From Bacillota bacterium (GTDB lineage: Bacteria; Bacillota; Clostridia; Christensenellales; Aristaeellaceae): a DNA stretch of 64,000 nt. Location: the NCBI GenBank assembly GCA_023459275.1, contig JAEWVC010000079.1, forward strand, positions 3,466 to 67,465, in the 5' to 3' direction. Position 1 is the first letter of the stretch; every line of letters begins with the position of its first letter. The notes beneath the pieces were generated by a model. That model was not told the origin of the DNA and did no database searches. It saw nothing but the letters and a program-made list of their open reading frames with translations. Shown piece by piece: positions 34,828 through 43,316 of this stretch. The position numbers were made by a program, and so were the translations under genes.

Positions 34828-36625
34828 GAAAGCCCGGCGGCGCGGCATCCAGAACGTTTCGGTTTCGGGGCGCTTTTTCTGGCAGCGGCTGCTGACGCTG
34901 CTGCCGGGCGCGCTGCTGCCGCTACTGCTGTTTGGCGTCATCATCATCGTGGTGCTGCGGGGCAGCATATCCGCCTGGAGCGATGCCAATAACCGCAACC
35001 GCCTTTTGCAGACCCAGCGGCAGATTGAGCTGATCATTGGTGAAATGGATTCGCTGAACCTTACTTTCAGCGTGAATTTTGACATTTCCGGCATCCTGAT
35101 GCGGGCCATGCTCAGGGAGGAAATCGGCTCAAGCCTGCAGGATGTGAAAAAGCTCACCGCCAATTACCTGATCCCCGCCGTGGCCGCCCGCCCTTATGTG
35201 CACTCGCTGTATATCTATATGGATAACCCTTACGGCCGGTTTCTGACCGACAGCGATAATCTGGTGACGCTGGACAACTTTTACGATACCTCCTGGTACG
35301 CAAGCTACCAGCGGCAGAAGGAGAGGGACAGGAGCTTTGACAGCGACCTTCGGGAGCTTAAGCGCTACGCCTTTGAAAAGCAGCCCACCAAGGTCATCAC
35401 GCTGTACAAGCGGTTTTTCCTGCAGCAGGGCGTGGTGGTGCTGAACCTGAACAAGGATTATTTCGACAGGCAACTCTCCGACCTGGCCACCTCCCCGGAG
35501 CAGATGCTGCTTGTGGTCAGCAAGGACGGGCAGGTGCTTATGCGCAGCGGGCAGGGAGATCTGCCCGCGCCGGAAGATATTGCCGGCATCACCGCCAGGG
35601 AATCCTCCACCATCCCCGATTACAAGCTGAACGGCCGGCATTACCAGGTAACCCGCATCACCTCCGAGCTGTACGGGTGGACATTCCTGTCCATGACACC
35701 GCTTGCGGAGCTGTATGAACTGCCCAACCAGCTTGTCTTTATCATTTTTTTGGCCATGGTGCTGATGGCCGTCATCTGCCTTGTCTATTCCGTGCTGTAT
35801 GCCAAGCGTGCCCACGACAGCATCATGAAGATTTTCTCGCTGCTGGAGGCCATGGAACACCGCGTGCCTCTGCCTGCCATCACGCCCCGCCACAACGATG
35901 CCTACACGGCGCTGATGCACAACATCGTCAAGAACTTTGCCAGCCAGAATGAATTGCGGCGGCTTCTGGAGGAAAAAAAGGTGGAAGCCAAAATGCTGGA
36001 GCTGTCCGCGCTCCGGACCCAGATCAATCCCCACTTCCTGTTCAACACCCTCCAGTCCATCTACTGGATGAGCTTTGACCGCCTGGGCGGGCCCAACGAT
36101 GTGAGCGCCATGATCGAGAACATGACGGACATCCTGCAGTACAGCCTGGATTCCTCCGACGATCTGGTGCCCCTGTCCCTGGAAATCAAGAACACCAAGG
36201 CGTATATCGCTTTGCAGCATATGCGCTACCAGCAGCGTTTCCAGGTGGCCTGGGAGGTGGATGAGGCCGCAAACCCCTACTACACCCTCAAGCTGCTTTT
36301 GCAGCCCCTGATTGAAAACGCCATACAGCACGGGATTGACTGGAACAGCCAGGCGCCGCTGCATATTAGGATCGCTGTGCGCCTGAAGGAGAAGCATATC
36401 GAGATCGCGGTGGAGGATGACGGCCAGGGCATCCCGCCGGACAAATTGCTGGCCCTGCGCCAGCAGATGGAGAGCCAAAGCGATGACGGGCACATCGGCC
36501 TGGCCAACTGCTACCGGCGGCTGAGCCTGACCTTCGGGCCGGAATACGGCCTTGACCTGATCAGCGAAAACGGGCTCAAGGTGCTGATCCGCATGCCCAG
36601 GATGAGCAACGGCCCGGAGGCATAG
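34754..36625 (+). CDS. YesM-type membrane sensor histidine kinase
   Basis: This 623-aa protein has a membrane segment near residues 50-75, an extracellular sensor region (about 76-325), a second membrane segment (LVFIIFLAMVLMAVICLVYS), a HAMP-like linker and a His-kinase domain. The phospho-acceptor His is in RTQINPHFLFNTLQSIYW, and the ATP-binding N and G boxes are LIENAIQHGI and EDDGQGIPPDKL. The ATG at 34754 (AGGA 7 nt upstream) makes the first 24 codons overlap the response regulator gene in another frame. GTG or TTG codons 6 and 12 positions later are alternatives. It likely senses extracellular sugar or SBP. Confidence 0.88.
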   Translation: MKKTSRVPLKSTLASARTNTASWFRKARRRGIQNVSVSGRFFWQRLLTLLPGALLPLLLFGVIIIVVLRGSISAWSDANNRNRLLQTQRQIELIIGEMDSLNLTFSVNFDISGILMRAMLREEIGSSLQDVKKLTANYLIPAVAARPYVHSLYIYMDNPYGRFLTDSDNLVTLDNFYDTSWYASYQRQKERDRSFDSDLRELKRYAFEKQPTKVITLYKRFFLQQGVVVLNLNKDYFDRQLSDLATSPEQMLLVVSKDGQVLMRSGQGDLPAPEDIAGITARESSTIPDYKLNGRHYQVTRITSELYGWTFLSMTPLAELYELPNQLVFIIFLAMVLMAVICLVYSVLYAKRAHDSIMKIFSLLEAMEHRVPLPAITPRHNDAYTALMHNIVKNFASQNELRRLLEEKKVEAKMLELSALRTQINPHFLFNTLQSIYWMSFDRLGGPNDVSAMIENMTDILQYSLDSSDDLVPLSLEIKNTKAYIALQHMRYQQRFQVAWEVDEAANPYYTLKLLLQPLIENAIQHGIDWNSQAPLHIRIAVRLKEKHIEIAVEDDGQGIPPDKLLALRQQMESQSDDGHIGLANCYRRLSLTFGPEYGLDLISENGLKVLIRMPRMSNGPEA

Positions 36626-36701
36626 CCGGCGCGTACAGCATCAAAGTGCCCCGGACCGTTACCGTGCGCGGCGGGGGGCGGATTTCATTTGCGTTGGCCG
36701 G

Positions 36702-38042
36702 TCAGTGCAGCTTTTCTTCGTCAGGCTGCATCTGGGGAATGGCCCACCGCATATAAACGCACATGAGCATGACACATAGGAATTTGATCCATGTCAGAAA
36801 CTGCGAGCCGTAAAACCAAAGCCCCGCGAAGGCATACGGCGCATGGGGCTCCACCAGGGAAAGGAATCCAGTGCCCAGCATGGAGCCCGCCAGCACGGCA
36901 AGATTGCACACAAGGTTCCAGAAGGTGACCAGGGAATCCTTGTTGTTCCTGGGCATGTTGATGAATACCAGGTTGGCGAACACCAGGTTGAGCCCAACGG
37001 AATCGATCCCCTGCAGGATGGAGACGGCGACGTACACCCACACGGTTTGGCGGGTAAAAAAGCCGATCATCAGCTCGGTGAGGCCTTCAAAAAAGACGGC
37101 GAAAAACAGCACCGAAAACCACGAATAGGTCCTGATGGCCCTGCGCCAGTATTTCATCAGAAAGATATTGCCCAGCGTGTATACCACCGTGCCGATGTAC
37201 ATGTACGTGTAGCCCAAGCCCACGGTGTTGATGACGTAGTACGGCCATGTGCTTCCGTTCAGGTTGGCGATGGCGTTCCACAGAATCGCCACCCATGCGG
37301 TCAGCAGGAATTTTCGGGATTTGAAGGGCGCGCTAAAGACTTCTTTGATCCTGGGCAGCCCTTCCTGGTGGTAGGGGAACTCCCGCGGGAGCAGAAACAG
37401 CTGAAGCCCGTTGGCCACGAACACGCCCATGGCGATGAGGCGCAGCACCATAATGACTTGCGCTTGCTGCGGCGAACCCTTTAGCGAATCCGCCAGGAGC
37501 GAGGAACTGATGGCGAAGACGGTGCTGACCAGCGAGCCGATGAGGTTGCTGTAGGAGAAATAGGCATTCCGTTCCTCCCCGTCGGGGATGAAATGGACAT
37601 GCCAAGCAAATGTGCCGGAACCCAGCAGCGCGTTGGAAACGTTGCCCGTAAACAAGAGCACGGCAAACCAAAGGGTCCGCCGGCCGCTATCCTGAACGAT
37701 CAGGGGCATGACTGTGGTTGCAAGCAGTATGCATGTATAATAGAAAAGATGATTGAACAGCAGCAGCGCCCGGCGGTGCCTGAGCCTGCGGAATATCAGC
37801 GGGGTAAAGAGGCTGAACCCCCATGAGATATAGGGGATGAAGGTGATGATCCCGACGCGTACGATATCGATGCCGTTTGCCGACAGAAATCCCGTATAAA
37901 ATACGCCTGTAATAAAAATGTTGCCGAAGTTGGCCAGCACCGTGTTGATCAAAAGCGCAGTCCTGCCTGCGCACAGCGGGTCCTTATAATTGAAGATCCG
38001 GCGGAACTCCAGGTATTGTTGGCTGTCCCTGACGGAGCGCAT
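36702..38042 (-). CDS. Major facilitator superfamily transporter
   Basis: This 446-aa polytopic protein has about 12 hydrophobic segments and an MFS-like cytoplasmic motif after the second helix (LIFRRLRHRRALLLFNHLF). The sequence has a long central loop before helix 7 (EVFSAPFKSRKFLLT). No specific substrate motif is recognised. MFS proteins of this shape in Firmicute sugar regions often carry disaccharides or act as exporters. It stands alone: convergent with the YesMN pair on its 3' side and separated by 486 nt from the arsenic cluster on its 5' side. GAGGAG lies 12 nt before the start. Confidence 0.8.
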   Translation of the reverse strand: MRSVRDSQQYLEFRRIFNYKDPLCAGRTALLINTVLANFGNIFITGVFYTGFLSANGIDIVRVGIITFIPYISWGFSLFTPLIFRRLRHRRALLLFNHLFYYTCILLATTVMPLIVQDSGRRTLWFAVLLFTGNVSNALLGSGTFAWHVHFIPDGEERNAYFSYSNLIGSLVSTVFAISSSLLADSLKGSPQQAQVIMVLRLIAMGVFVANGLQLFLLPREFPYHQEGLPRIKEVFSAPFKSRKFLLTAWVAILWNAIANLNGSTWPYYVINTVGLGYTYMYIGTVVYTLGNIFLMKYWRRAIRTYSWFSVLFFAVFFEGLTELMIGFFTRQTVWVYVAVSILQGIDSVGLNLVFANLVFINMPRNNKDSLVTFWNLVCNLAVLAGSMLGTGFLSLVEPHAPYAFAGLWFYGSQFLTWIKFLCVMLMCVYMRWAIPQMQPDEEKLH

Positions 38043-38464
38043 TTCTTCTGCACTCTCCTCTTTGCGAAACTGGATAACCGGCCAGGATGAACCGAGGGAC
38101 GAAACAGCATATCAGGGATGCCCGCGGAGTTTCTTTCATTGGCTGATTGCGGCATCAGGCCATGGAATATCCTATCACAGAATGCATGCGAAAGATAGCT
38201 CCAAACATCTGATGATTTTATACTGTTTCCAAGCATTATTTCGCCGCTGCGGCAGTCCTTTTCGCTTCCCGCTTCCACCTGCCCCTATTCCGCCACAGGC
38301 GGGGGCAGGATTACGGAGCCACCGGGGGCGGCCGGGCTGCGGAACCCAGCGTAGCGCGGCGCTGCCTCGCTTCAGCTCCTTGCCCTGCATCGAAAATCTC
38401 TCGCCGCCATGGACGAAATACTATTTTTCAATAGTATCGGATCCCCAAAAATGCATCGAACACA
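38043..38464. other. Non-coding stretch between MFS gene and arsenic cluster
   Basis: I find no convincing gene here; open frames crossing it lack codon bias and ribosome sites. It holds the 39-bp repeat at 38285-38323 and a small AT-rich hairpin (ATACTATT 38418-38425 with AATAGTAT 38430-38437). The GC content drops toward the ars promoter. Confidence 0.5.
38285..38323. repeat. Short dispersed repeat, copy 1 (39 bp)
   Basis: This matches 63952-63990 with two differences over 39 bp. The block CTATTCCGCCACAGGCGGGG contains a small hairpin (CCGCC-acagg-CGG). In this copy the outer flanks also pair (CCTGCCCC with GGGGCAGG), giving a longer stem. Confidence 0.7.
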
Positions 38465-38508
38465 TTGACAATCATCGATGTATCGTCTACAATGATTACA
38501 TCGACGAT
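38465..38508 (+). promoter_or_regulatory. Arsenic-operon promoter with ArsR operator palindrome
   Basis: TTGACA (38465-38470) and TACAAT (38488-38493) are 17 nt apart. An inverted repeat, ATCATCGATGTA (38471-38482) against TACATCGACGAT (38497-38508, 11 of 12 matching), brackets the -10. This is the usual placement for ArsR/SmtB autorepression, released by metalloid binding. Confidence 0.75.
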
Positions 38509-38528
38509 TCTCGATTTGAGGTGATTGT

Positions 38529-38840
38529 GTGGAGAGCGAAAACGCGAAGCACGCGAAAGTGTTCAGAGCCTTTTGCGACGGAAACCGGTTGGCAATCCTT
38601 CATATGCTTTGCGGGGGTGAAAAATGCGCGTGCCAGCTGCGGGATGAGCTGAGCATCGGGCAGCCCACGCTATCGCACCACATGAAGATCCTTTGCGAAT
38701 CAGGAATCGTGAACGCGAGAAAAGAGGGCAAGTGGACGTACTACGCCATCGGCCCAAAGGCGAAAGAACTGGGGCTGCAGCTGATGGCACAGTATACGGA
38801 GGTTGCCGGCGATGAACCCTGCCGTGATTGCCGGGAATAA
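38529..38840 (+). CDS. arsR: ArsR/SmtB-family metalloid-responsive repressor
   Basis: This 103-aa winged-helix repressor starts at the GTG at 38529, with GAGGTG 5 nt upstream. The As(III)-sensing thiols of the family are visible in LCGGEKCACQL (C28, C33, C35). The recognition helix is IGQPTLSHHMKILCESG. A further Cys pair (EPCRDCRE) lies at the C-terminus. It is the first gene of arsR-acr3-CoA-disulfide-reductase, so it represses the operon until arsenite binds. Confidence 0.9.
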   Translation: MESENAKHAKVFRAFCDGNRLAILHMLCGGEKCACQLRDELSIGQPTLSHHMKILCESGIVNARKEGKWTYYAIGPKAKELGLQLMAQYTEVAGDEPCRDCRE

Positions 38841-38901
38841 GGCAGGGTGGATCACGCAAGGAAGAATTGCCGGAAGGAAGCAGCATTGAAAGAAGGTGAT
38901 G

Positions 38902-39945
38902 ATGATGGAGCGCAGGAAAAACGGGATGGGGTTTTTTGAGAAGTATCTTACGGTCTGGGTGGCCCTTTGCATGGCAACGGGGATACTCATCGGCCAGTTC
39001 CTGCCGGGAATACCCGCGTTTCTCGGGCAATTTGAATACGCCAACGTATCGGTGCCCATCGCAATCCTTATTTGGCTGATGATCTACCCCATGATGCTCA
39101 AGGTGGATTTCCAGAGCATCCGAAACGTAGGGAGAAACCCCAAAGGCCTTTTTGTGACCTGGATAACGAACTGGCTCATCAAGCCGTTTACCATGTTCGG
39201 CATCGCGTGGTTCTTCTTTTACGTTGTTTTCAAGGGGCTGATCCCCGCCGGGCTTGCGCGCGACTATCTGGCGGGCGCTGTCCTGCTGGGCGCTGCGCCC
39301 TGCACGGCGATGGTGTTCGTGTGGAGCCATCTAACCAAGGGGAACCCCGCCTACACGGTGGTTCAGGTGGCGACGAACGACCTTATCATTTTGATCGCGT
39401 TTACCCCGATCGTGGCGTTCCTGCTGGGCGTGGGCGGCATCCGGATTCCGTGGGGCACGCTGATTTTGTCGGTGGTGCTGTTCGTGGTGATCCCGCTGGC
39501 GGGCGGCGTGATCACCCGGACACAGATAATCCGCCGAAAGGGCGAAGAGTATTTTAACGGTGTGTTCCTCGCAAAGTGGAACAATGTGACCGTCGTTGGG
39601 CTTCTCCTGACGCTTATTCTCATTTTCTCGTTTCAGGGCAAGGTGATCCTGCAAAACCCGCTGCATATCCTTCTGATTGCCGTTCCGCTGACGATCCAGA
39701 CTTTCCTGATCTTTTTTATCGCATACCTCGCGGGCAGGGCGCTTCATCTCAAGCATGATATCGCCGCGCCGGCGGGCATGATTGGCGCGTCCAACTTCTT
39801 CGAGTTGTCCGTTGCCGTGGCAATCTCCCTGTTCGGCGCGCAGAGCCCGGTAGCGCTGGCTACGGTGGTGGGCGTATTGGTGGAAGTCCCGGTCATGCTG
39901 ACGCTGGTTAAGATCGCCAACAGCACAAGAGACTGGTTTGTATAA
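38902..39945 (+). CDS. acr3: Acr3-family arsenite efflux permease
   Basis: This 347-aa protein with about ten membrane segments starts at one of three consecutive ATG codons (38899, 38902, 38905) behind AGAAGG; I take the middle one. The family hallmark GAAPCTAMVFVWSHLTKGNP contains the membrane Cys needed for As(III) transport. The early segment IAILIWLMIYPMMLKVDF is also typical. It exports As(OH)3 from the cytoplasm using the proton gradient. It lies 61 nt after arsR and 12 nt before the flavoprotein. Confidence 0.92.
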   Translation: MMERRKNGMGFFEKYLTVWVALCMATGILIGQFLPGIPAFLGQFEYANVSVPIAILIWLMIYPMMLKVDFQSIRNVGRNPKGLFVTWITNWLIKPFTMFGIAWFFFYVVFKGLIPAGLARDYLAGAVLLGAAPCTAMVFVWSHLTKGNPAYTVVQVATNDLIILIAFTPIVAFLLGVGGIRIPWGTLILSVVLFVVIPLAGGVITRTQIIRRKGEEYFNGVFLAKWNNVTVVGLLLTLILIFSFQGKVILQNPLHILLIAVPLTIQTFLIFFIAYLAGRALHLKHDIAAPAGMIGASNFFELSVAVAISLFGAQSPVALATVVGVLVEVPVMLTLVKIANSTRDWFV

Positions 39946-39957
39946 GGAGGGCGTACC

Positions 39958-41637
39958 ATGAGAATCGTTATTATCGGGGCGGTGGCCGCCGGCACCTCCG
40001 CCGCCGCCAAGGCGCGCAGAAACAGCGAGGACGCCGAAATTGTGGTGTATGAGAAGGACCGTTTCATTTCTTACTCCGGCTGCGGCATGCCCTACTACAT
40101 TGGCGGAGTTGTGGAAAGCGCGGAGGAACTGACCCCGCGCGATCCGGCATTTTTCAAAAGCAAATACAATGTGGACATTATGACGGGGCACGAAGTTCTG
40201 GCCATTTCGCCAGCCAACAAAAGCGTTACGGTGAAGAACCTCGCAACGGGCGAGGTATTTACAGACCAATATGACAAGCTGGTGATCGCCACCGGCGCGC
40301 GGGCATCTGTGCCGCAGATCAAAGGCGCTGATCTGGCGAATGTCTTTACCCTGCGCAATATCGGCGATATGCTTCGCATCAAAGCGTATATCAGCGAAGC
40401 CCATCCCAAAACCGCGGCCATCATCGGCACGGGCTTCATCGGGCTTGAGATGTGCGAGAACCTGAAGGCACTGGGCCTGGAGGTAACGCTTTTTGAAAAG
40501 CTGCCCCAGGTGACGCCGGGCCTTGACGCGGATATGGCGGCGCATGTGCAGATTCATATTGAGAAGCAGGGCATATCCGTCCTGACGAACGCGTCCATAT
40601 CGGAAATCACCGGCGCCGGCGTTGTCCTTGCGGACGGCAGAGCAATCGCGGCGGAAATGGTGCTGGTATCCACCGGCGTTCAGCCCAATACCGAACTGGC
40701 GGCGCAGGCGGGCATCGAGCTGGGCGTGGCCCGCGCGATCCGCGTGGATTCCAGGATGCGGACCAACATCCCGGATATCTACGCCTGCGGCGACTGCATC
40801 GAACACTTTCACGCCATCACCCAAAAGCCCGTCTGGCGGCCGCTTGGCTCCACCGCCAACAAGACCGGCAGGATCGCGGGCGACAGCGTGACCGGAGGCG
40901 ACCTATCTTTCCGGGGCGTGCTCGGAACGGGCATCTTTGGCATCTTTGGCATGACCGTAGCGCAGACCGGCCTTTCCGAAAGGGAAGCGCGGGCCGAGGG
41001 GTATGAAACTGCCGTGTGCCACAACATCAAACCTGACAAGCCGGAATACATGCATGGCCGGGAAATGGTCATCAAGGGCGTTGCAGACAGGAAAACCGGG
41101 CGGCTGCTGGGCGCGCAGATTGTGGGCTTTGAGGGTGCCGACAAACGGATCGATGTTTTCGTCACAGCGATCACCTTCGGCGCGAAGGCGGAGGATCTGT
41201 TCCATCTGGATCTTGCCTATGCCCCGCCGTTTTCAACCACGAAAGACCCTGTGATGTACACCGGCATGATTCTTACCAACGCCATTCACCGGGGCAGGCC
41301 GCTGATGACATCCCAGGAACTGGACGCGCTTACCGCTTCGGGCGAGAAGTACCAGCTGATTGATGCGCGCAGCGCGGCACAGTATGGGAAAAGCCATATC
41401 GGGACGGCTGTGAGCATACCCCATGCCGAGCTTCGGGCTTCCGCAGAGGCGCTGGACAAAGAAGCGGTTACCGTTACCTACTGCAACAAAGGGACCACCG
41501 GCAACGCGGCGCAGAACATACTGCTCAACAGGGGCTTCAAGCGCGTGTACAATCTTTCCGGCGGAGAGAAGCAGTACAAATCCGCACACCATAAGCCGCA
41601 GACCCCGTCAAGCCCTGTCCTTGGCAAGCAGCCATAG
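39958..41637 (+). CDS. CoA-disulfide reductase-like flavoprotein with C-terminal rhodanese domain
   Basis: This 559-aa protein starts behind AAGGAGGGCGTACC. Residues 1-445 form a pyridine nucleotide-disulfide oxidoreductase: FAD-binding GAVAAGTSAAAKARR, single active-site Cys42 in SYSGCGMPYY (the CoA-disulfide reductase type, not a CxxxxC pair), NAD-binding IGTGFIGLEMCE, and the FAD motif IYACGD. Residues about 460-550 are a rhodanese domain with Cys509 in TYCNKGTTG. It may handle CoA or low-molecular-weight persulfides, or supply thiol reduction during arsenic stress. Its place directly after acr3 supports the latter. No arsC arsenate reductase is present in this window. Confidence 0.85.
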   Translation: MRIVIIGAVAAGTSAAAKARRNSEDAEIVVYEKDRFISYSGCGMPYYIGGVVESAEELTPRDPAFFKSKYNVDIMTGHEVLAISPANKSVTVKNLATGEVFTDQYDKLVIATGARASVPQIKGADLANVFTLRNIGDMLRIKAYISEAHPKTAAIIGTGFIGLEMCENLKALGLEVTLFEKLPQVTPGLDADMAAHVQIHIEKQGISVLTNASISEITGAGVVLADGRAIAAEMVLVSTGVQPNTELAAQAGIELGVARAIRVDSRMRTNIPDIYACGDCIEHFHAITQKPVWRPLGSTANKTGRIAGDSVTGGDLSFRGVLGTGIFGIFGMTVAQTGLSEREARAEGYETAVCHNIKPDKPEYMHGREMVIKGVADRKTGRLLGAQIVGFEGADKRIDVFVTAITFGAKAEDLFHLDLAYAPPFSTTKDPVMYTGMILTNAIHRGRPLMTSQELDALTASGEKYQLIDARSAAQYGKSHIGTAVSIPHAELRASAEALDKEAVTVTYCNKGTTGNAAQNILLNRGFKRVYNLSGGEKQYKSAHHKPQTPSSPVLGKQP

Positions 41638-41690
41638 AACGGCAGGGCAGCGGCGGAACTGAGAAGGATGGGCCGGGCACCGCGCCCTGC

Positions 41691-43316
41691 TCACCGTGTG
41701 ATGCTGCGGTGCAGATAGTCCTTGGGGGAGATGCCCGTGATGCGCTTGAACACCTTGCTGAAATAGTAAGGGTCGCTGTACCCAAGCTTTTCGGACACCT
41801 CGTGAATGGTGACATCGGGCTTTAGCAGCATCTCCTTTGCGTGGCGGATCTTGGCCTGGGTCACGCACTCTGAGAAGCCCTTGTCGTTGTATTTCCGAAA
41901 AACGGTGCTGATATAGCCGCTGCTGATATCGAAGGCGCGGGCCACCTCGTTCAGGGAAAGAGGCGCGCTGTAATGCTCCTCGATATATTTTTTAATGCTG
42001 GGGACAAGCCAGTGGTGGTTCCGCTTGAAGTCCTCCTGGATGAAATCGCACAGCCCCTTTTGGAAGGCGGCCAGCCATTCCCGCACCTGGGTCAGGGTTT
42101 TGAGCATGTGCAGGTCGTAATACAGATCATAGTAAGTTTCGTGGCCCTCGCCGAAAATATTGGGGAGCATGCGGCCCCAGTCGCCGTAGGACACAATGAG
42201 CACATGCACCAGGCTGGCGCAGGCGGCCACCGCCTGTTCCAGCTGCGCGCCGGGCCCTGCCGCGGTATCCATGATGCGTGTGAAAATCTCCTCGACCTTT
42301 TTGGTGTCATAGCTGCCGATGGCGGCCGCCAGGTCGTCCTGGAGGGCAGGCACGTCCAGCGCCTTTCCCTGGGGCTGGCTGGCGGCCATGCGGTCATGGA
42401 CCAGAACGGCCCGCTCCCCGGTGCACCGCTTCACCAGCGCCGCGCTCAGCATAAAGGACCCGGGCAGATCGGATACGCTCTGCACCACCGGCCCGATGGC
42501 GGCCAGCAGGTGTTCATTCTGATATTTGTAGACCATGTTCTGCACATGGCGCACACAGTTGAGGGCCGGCGTATCCTCATCCTCCCAGCGGGGCGGCTCC
42601 GTAAGGGCCAGGGTCACGGCAAAGCTGCAAAAGCTCCACCTGATCACAAAGCTTTTGGCAAACTGCCCGCATACGTCCTGCATGATGGCCAGCATGTACT
42701 GCATGGTGCTCGCAAGCACCTGCTTGGACCCCTTTTGATCCTTTTCCATCAGGTCAAAGCAGATGGCCGTATAGCAGGCCCCGCTGAAATCGATTTTGAG
42801 GTCCGCCATCATTTCCTCGATTTCCTTCGGCCCGGTAAACCAGTTGTTCAGAAGGCGGATAAAGAAATTATCCACGATGGGAAAGCGCATGGGAAGCGCG
42901 TCCTCCCCGCTTTCCAGCGCGGAAAAATGCCTGCGCTTGTTCAGTTCCGCGATGGCCTCCGTCAGCGCCCTGTGCAGGATCTCGCTGCTCAGCTCAATTT
43001 TCAGCAGATAGTTGTGGGCGCCGTGCCGCAGGGCGGAACGGGCGTACTCAAAATCCTCATAGCTGGTGAGGATGATGTAGACCGGCGGCGCGGAGGTGGT
43101 TTTCGCCACCCGCTCCATCACCTCCATGCCGTCATACACCGGCATCTTGATATCGAGCATCACGATGTCCGGGGCATGCTGCCGTATCATCTCCACAGCC
43201 GTCTGCCCATCCTTGGCGACGCCAACGATGCTGATGTTCATTTCGCCGTAGTTCAGCATGGATTTCAGCCCAATCTGAACCAGAGGCTCATCATCCACGA
43301 TTAAAAGCTTATACAT
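41691..43316 (-). CDS. YesN-type response regulator (receiver, long linker, AraC domain)
   Basis: This 541-aa regulator starts at the ATG at 43316, with AGGAAAGGGG upstream; 15 codons of earlier frame lie inside the kinase gene. The receiver (1-120) has D8-D9 and phospho-acceptor D55 in VMLDIKMP. A poorly conserved middle domain spans about 150-430. The AraC DNA-binding domain is at about 435-540 (LNEVARAFDISSGYISTVFR, SEKLGYSDPYYFSKVF). The start overlaps the kinase stop by 8 nt. Most likely it activates the divergent SBP operon at 45371. Confidence 0.9.
   Translation of the reverse strand: MYKLLIVDDEPLVQIGLKSMLNYGEMNISIVGVAKDGQTAVEMIRQHAPDIVMLDIKMPVYDGMEVMERVAKTTSAPPVYIILTSYEDFEYARSALRHGAHNYLLKIELSSEILHRALTEAIAELNKRRHFSALESGEDALPMRFPIVDNFFIRLLNNWFTGPKEIEEMMADLKIDFSGACYTAICFDLMEKDQKGSKQVLASTMQYMLAIMQDVCGQFAKSFVIRWSFCSFAVTLALTEPPRWEDEDTPALNCVRHVQNMVYKYQNEHLLAAIGPVVQSVSDLPGSFMLSAALVKRCTGERAVLVHDRMAASQPQGKALDVPALQDDLAAAIGSYDTKKVEEIFTRIMDTAAGPGAQLEQAVAACASLVHVLIVSYGDWGRMLPNIFGEGHETYYDLYYDLHMLKTLTQVREWLAAFQKGLCDFIQEDFKRNHHWLVPSIKKYIEEHYSAPLSLNEVARAFDISSGYISTVFRKYNDKGFSECVTQAKIRHAKEMLLKPDVTIHEVSEKLGYSDPYYFSKVFKRITGISPKDYLHRSITR

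Noticed and set aside
38043..38464. Small gene between the MFS transporter and arsR
   Set aside because: The open frames cross the 39-bp repeat and the ars promoter and lack a ribosome binding site.
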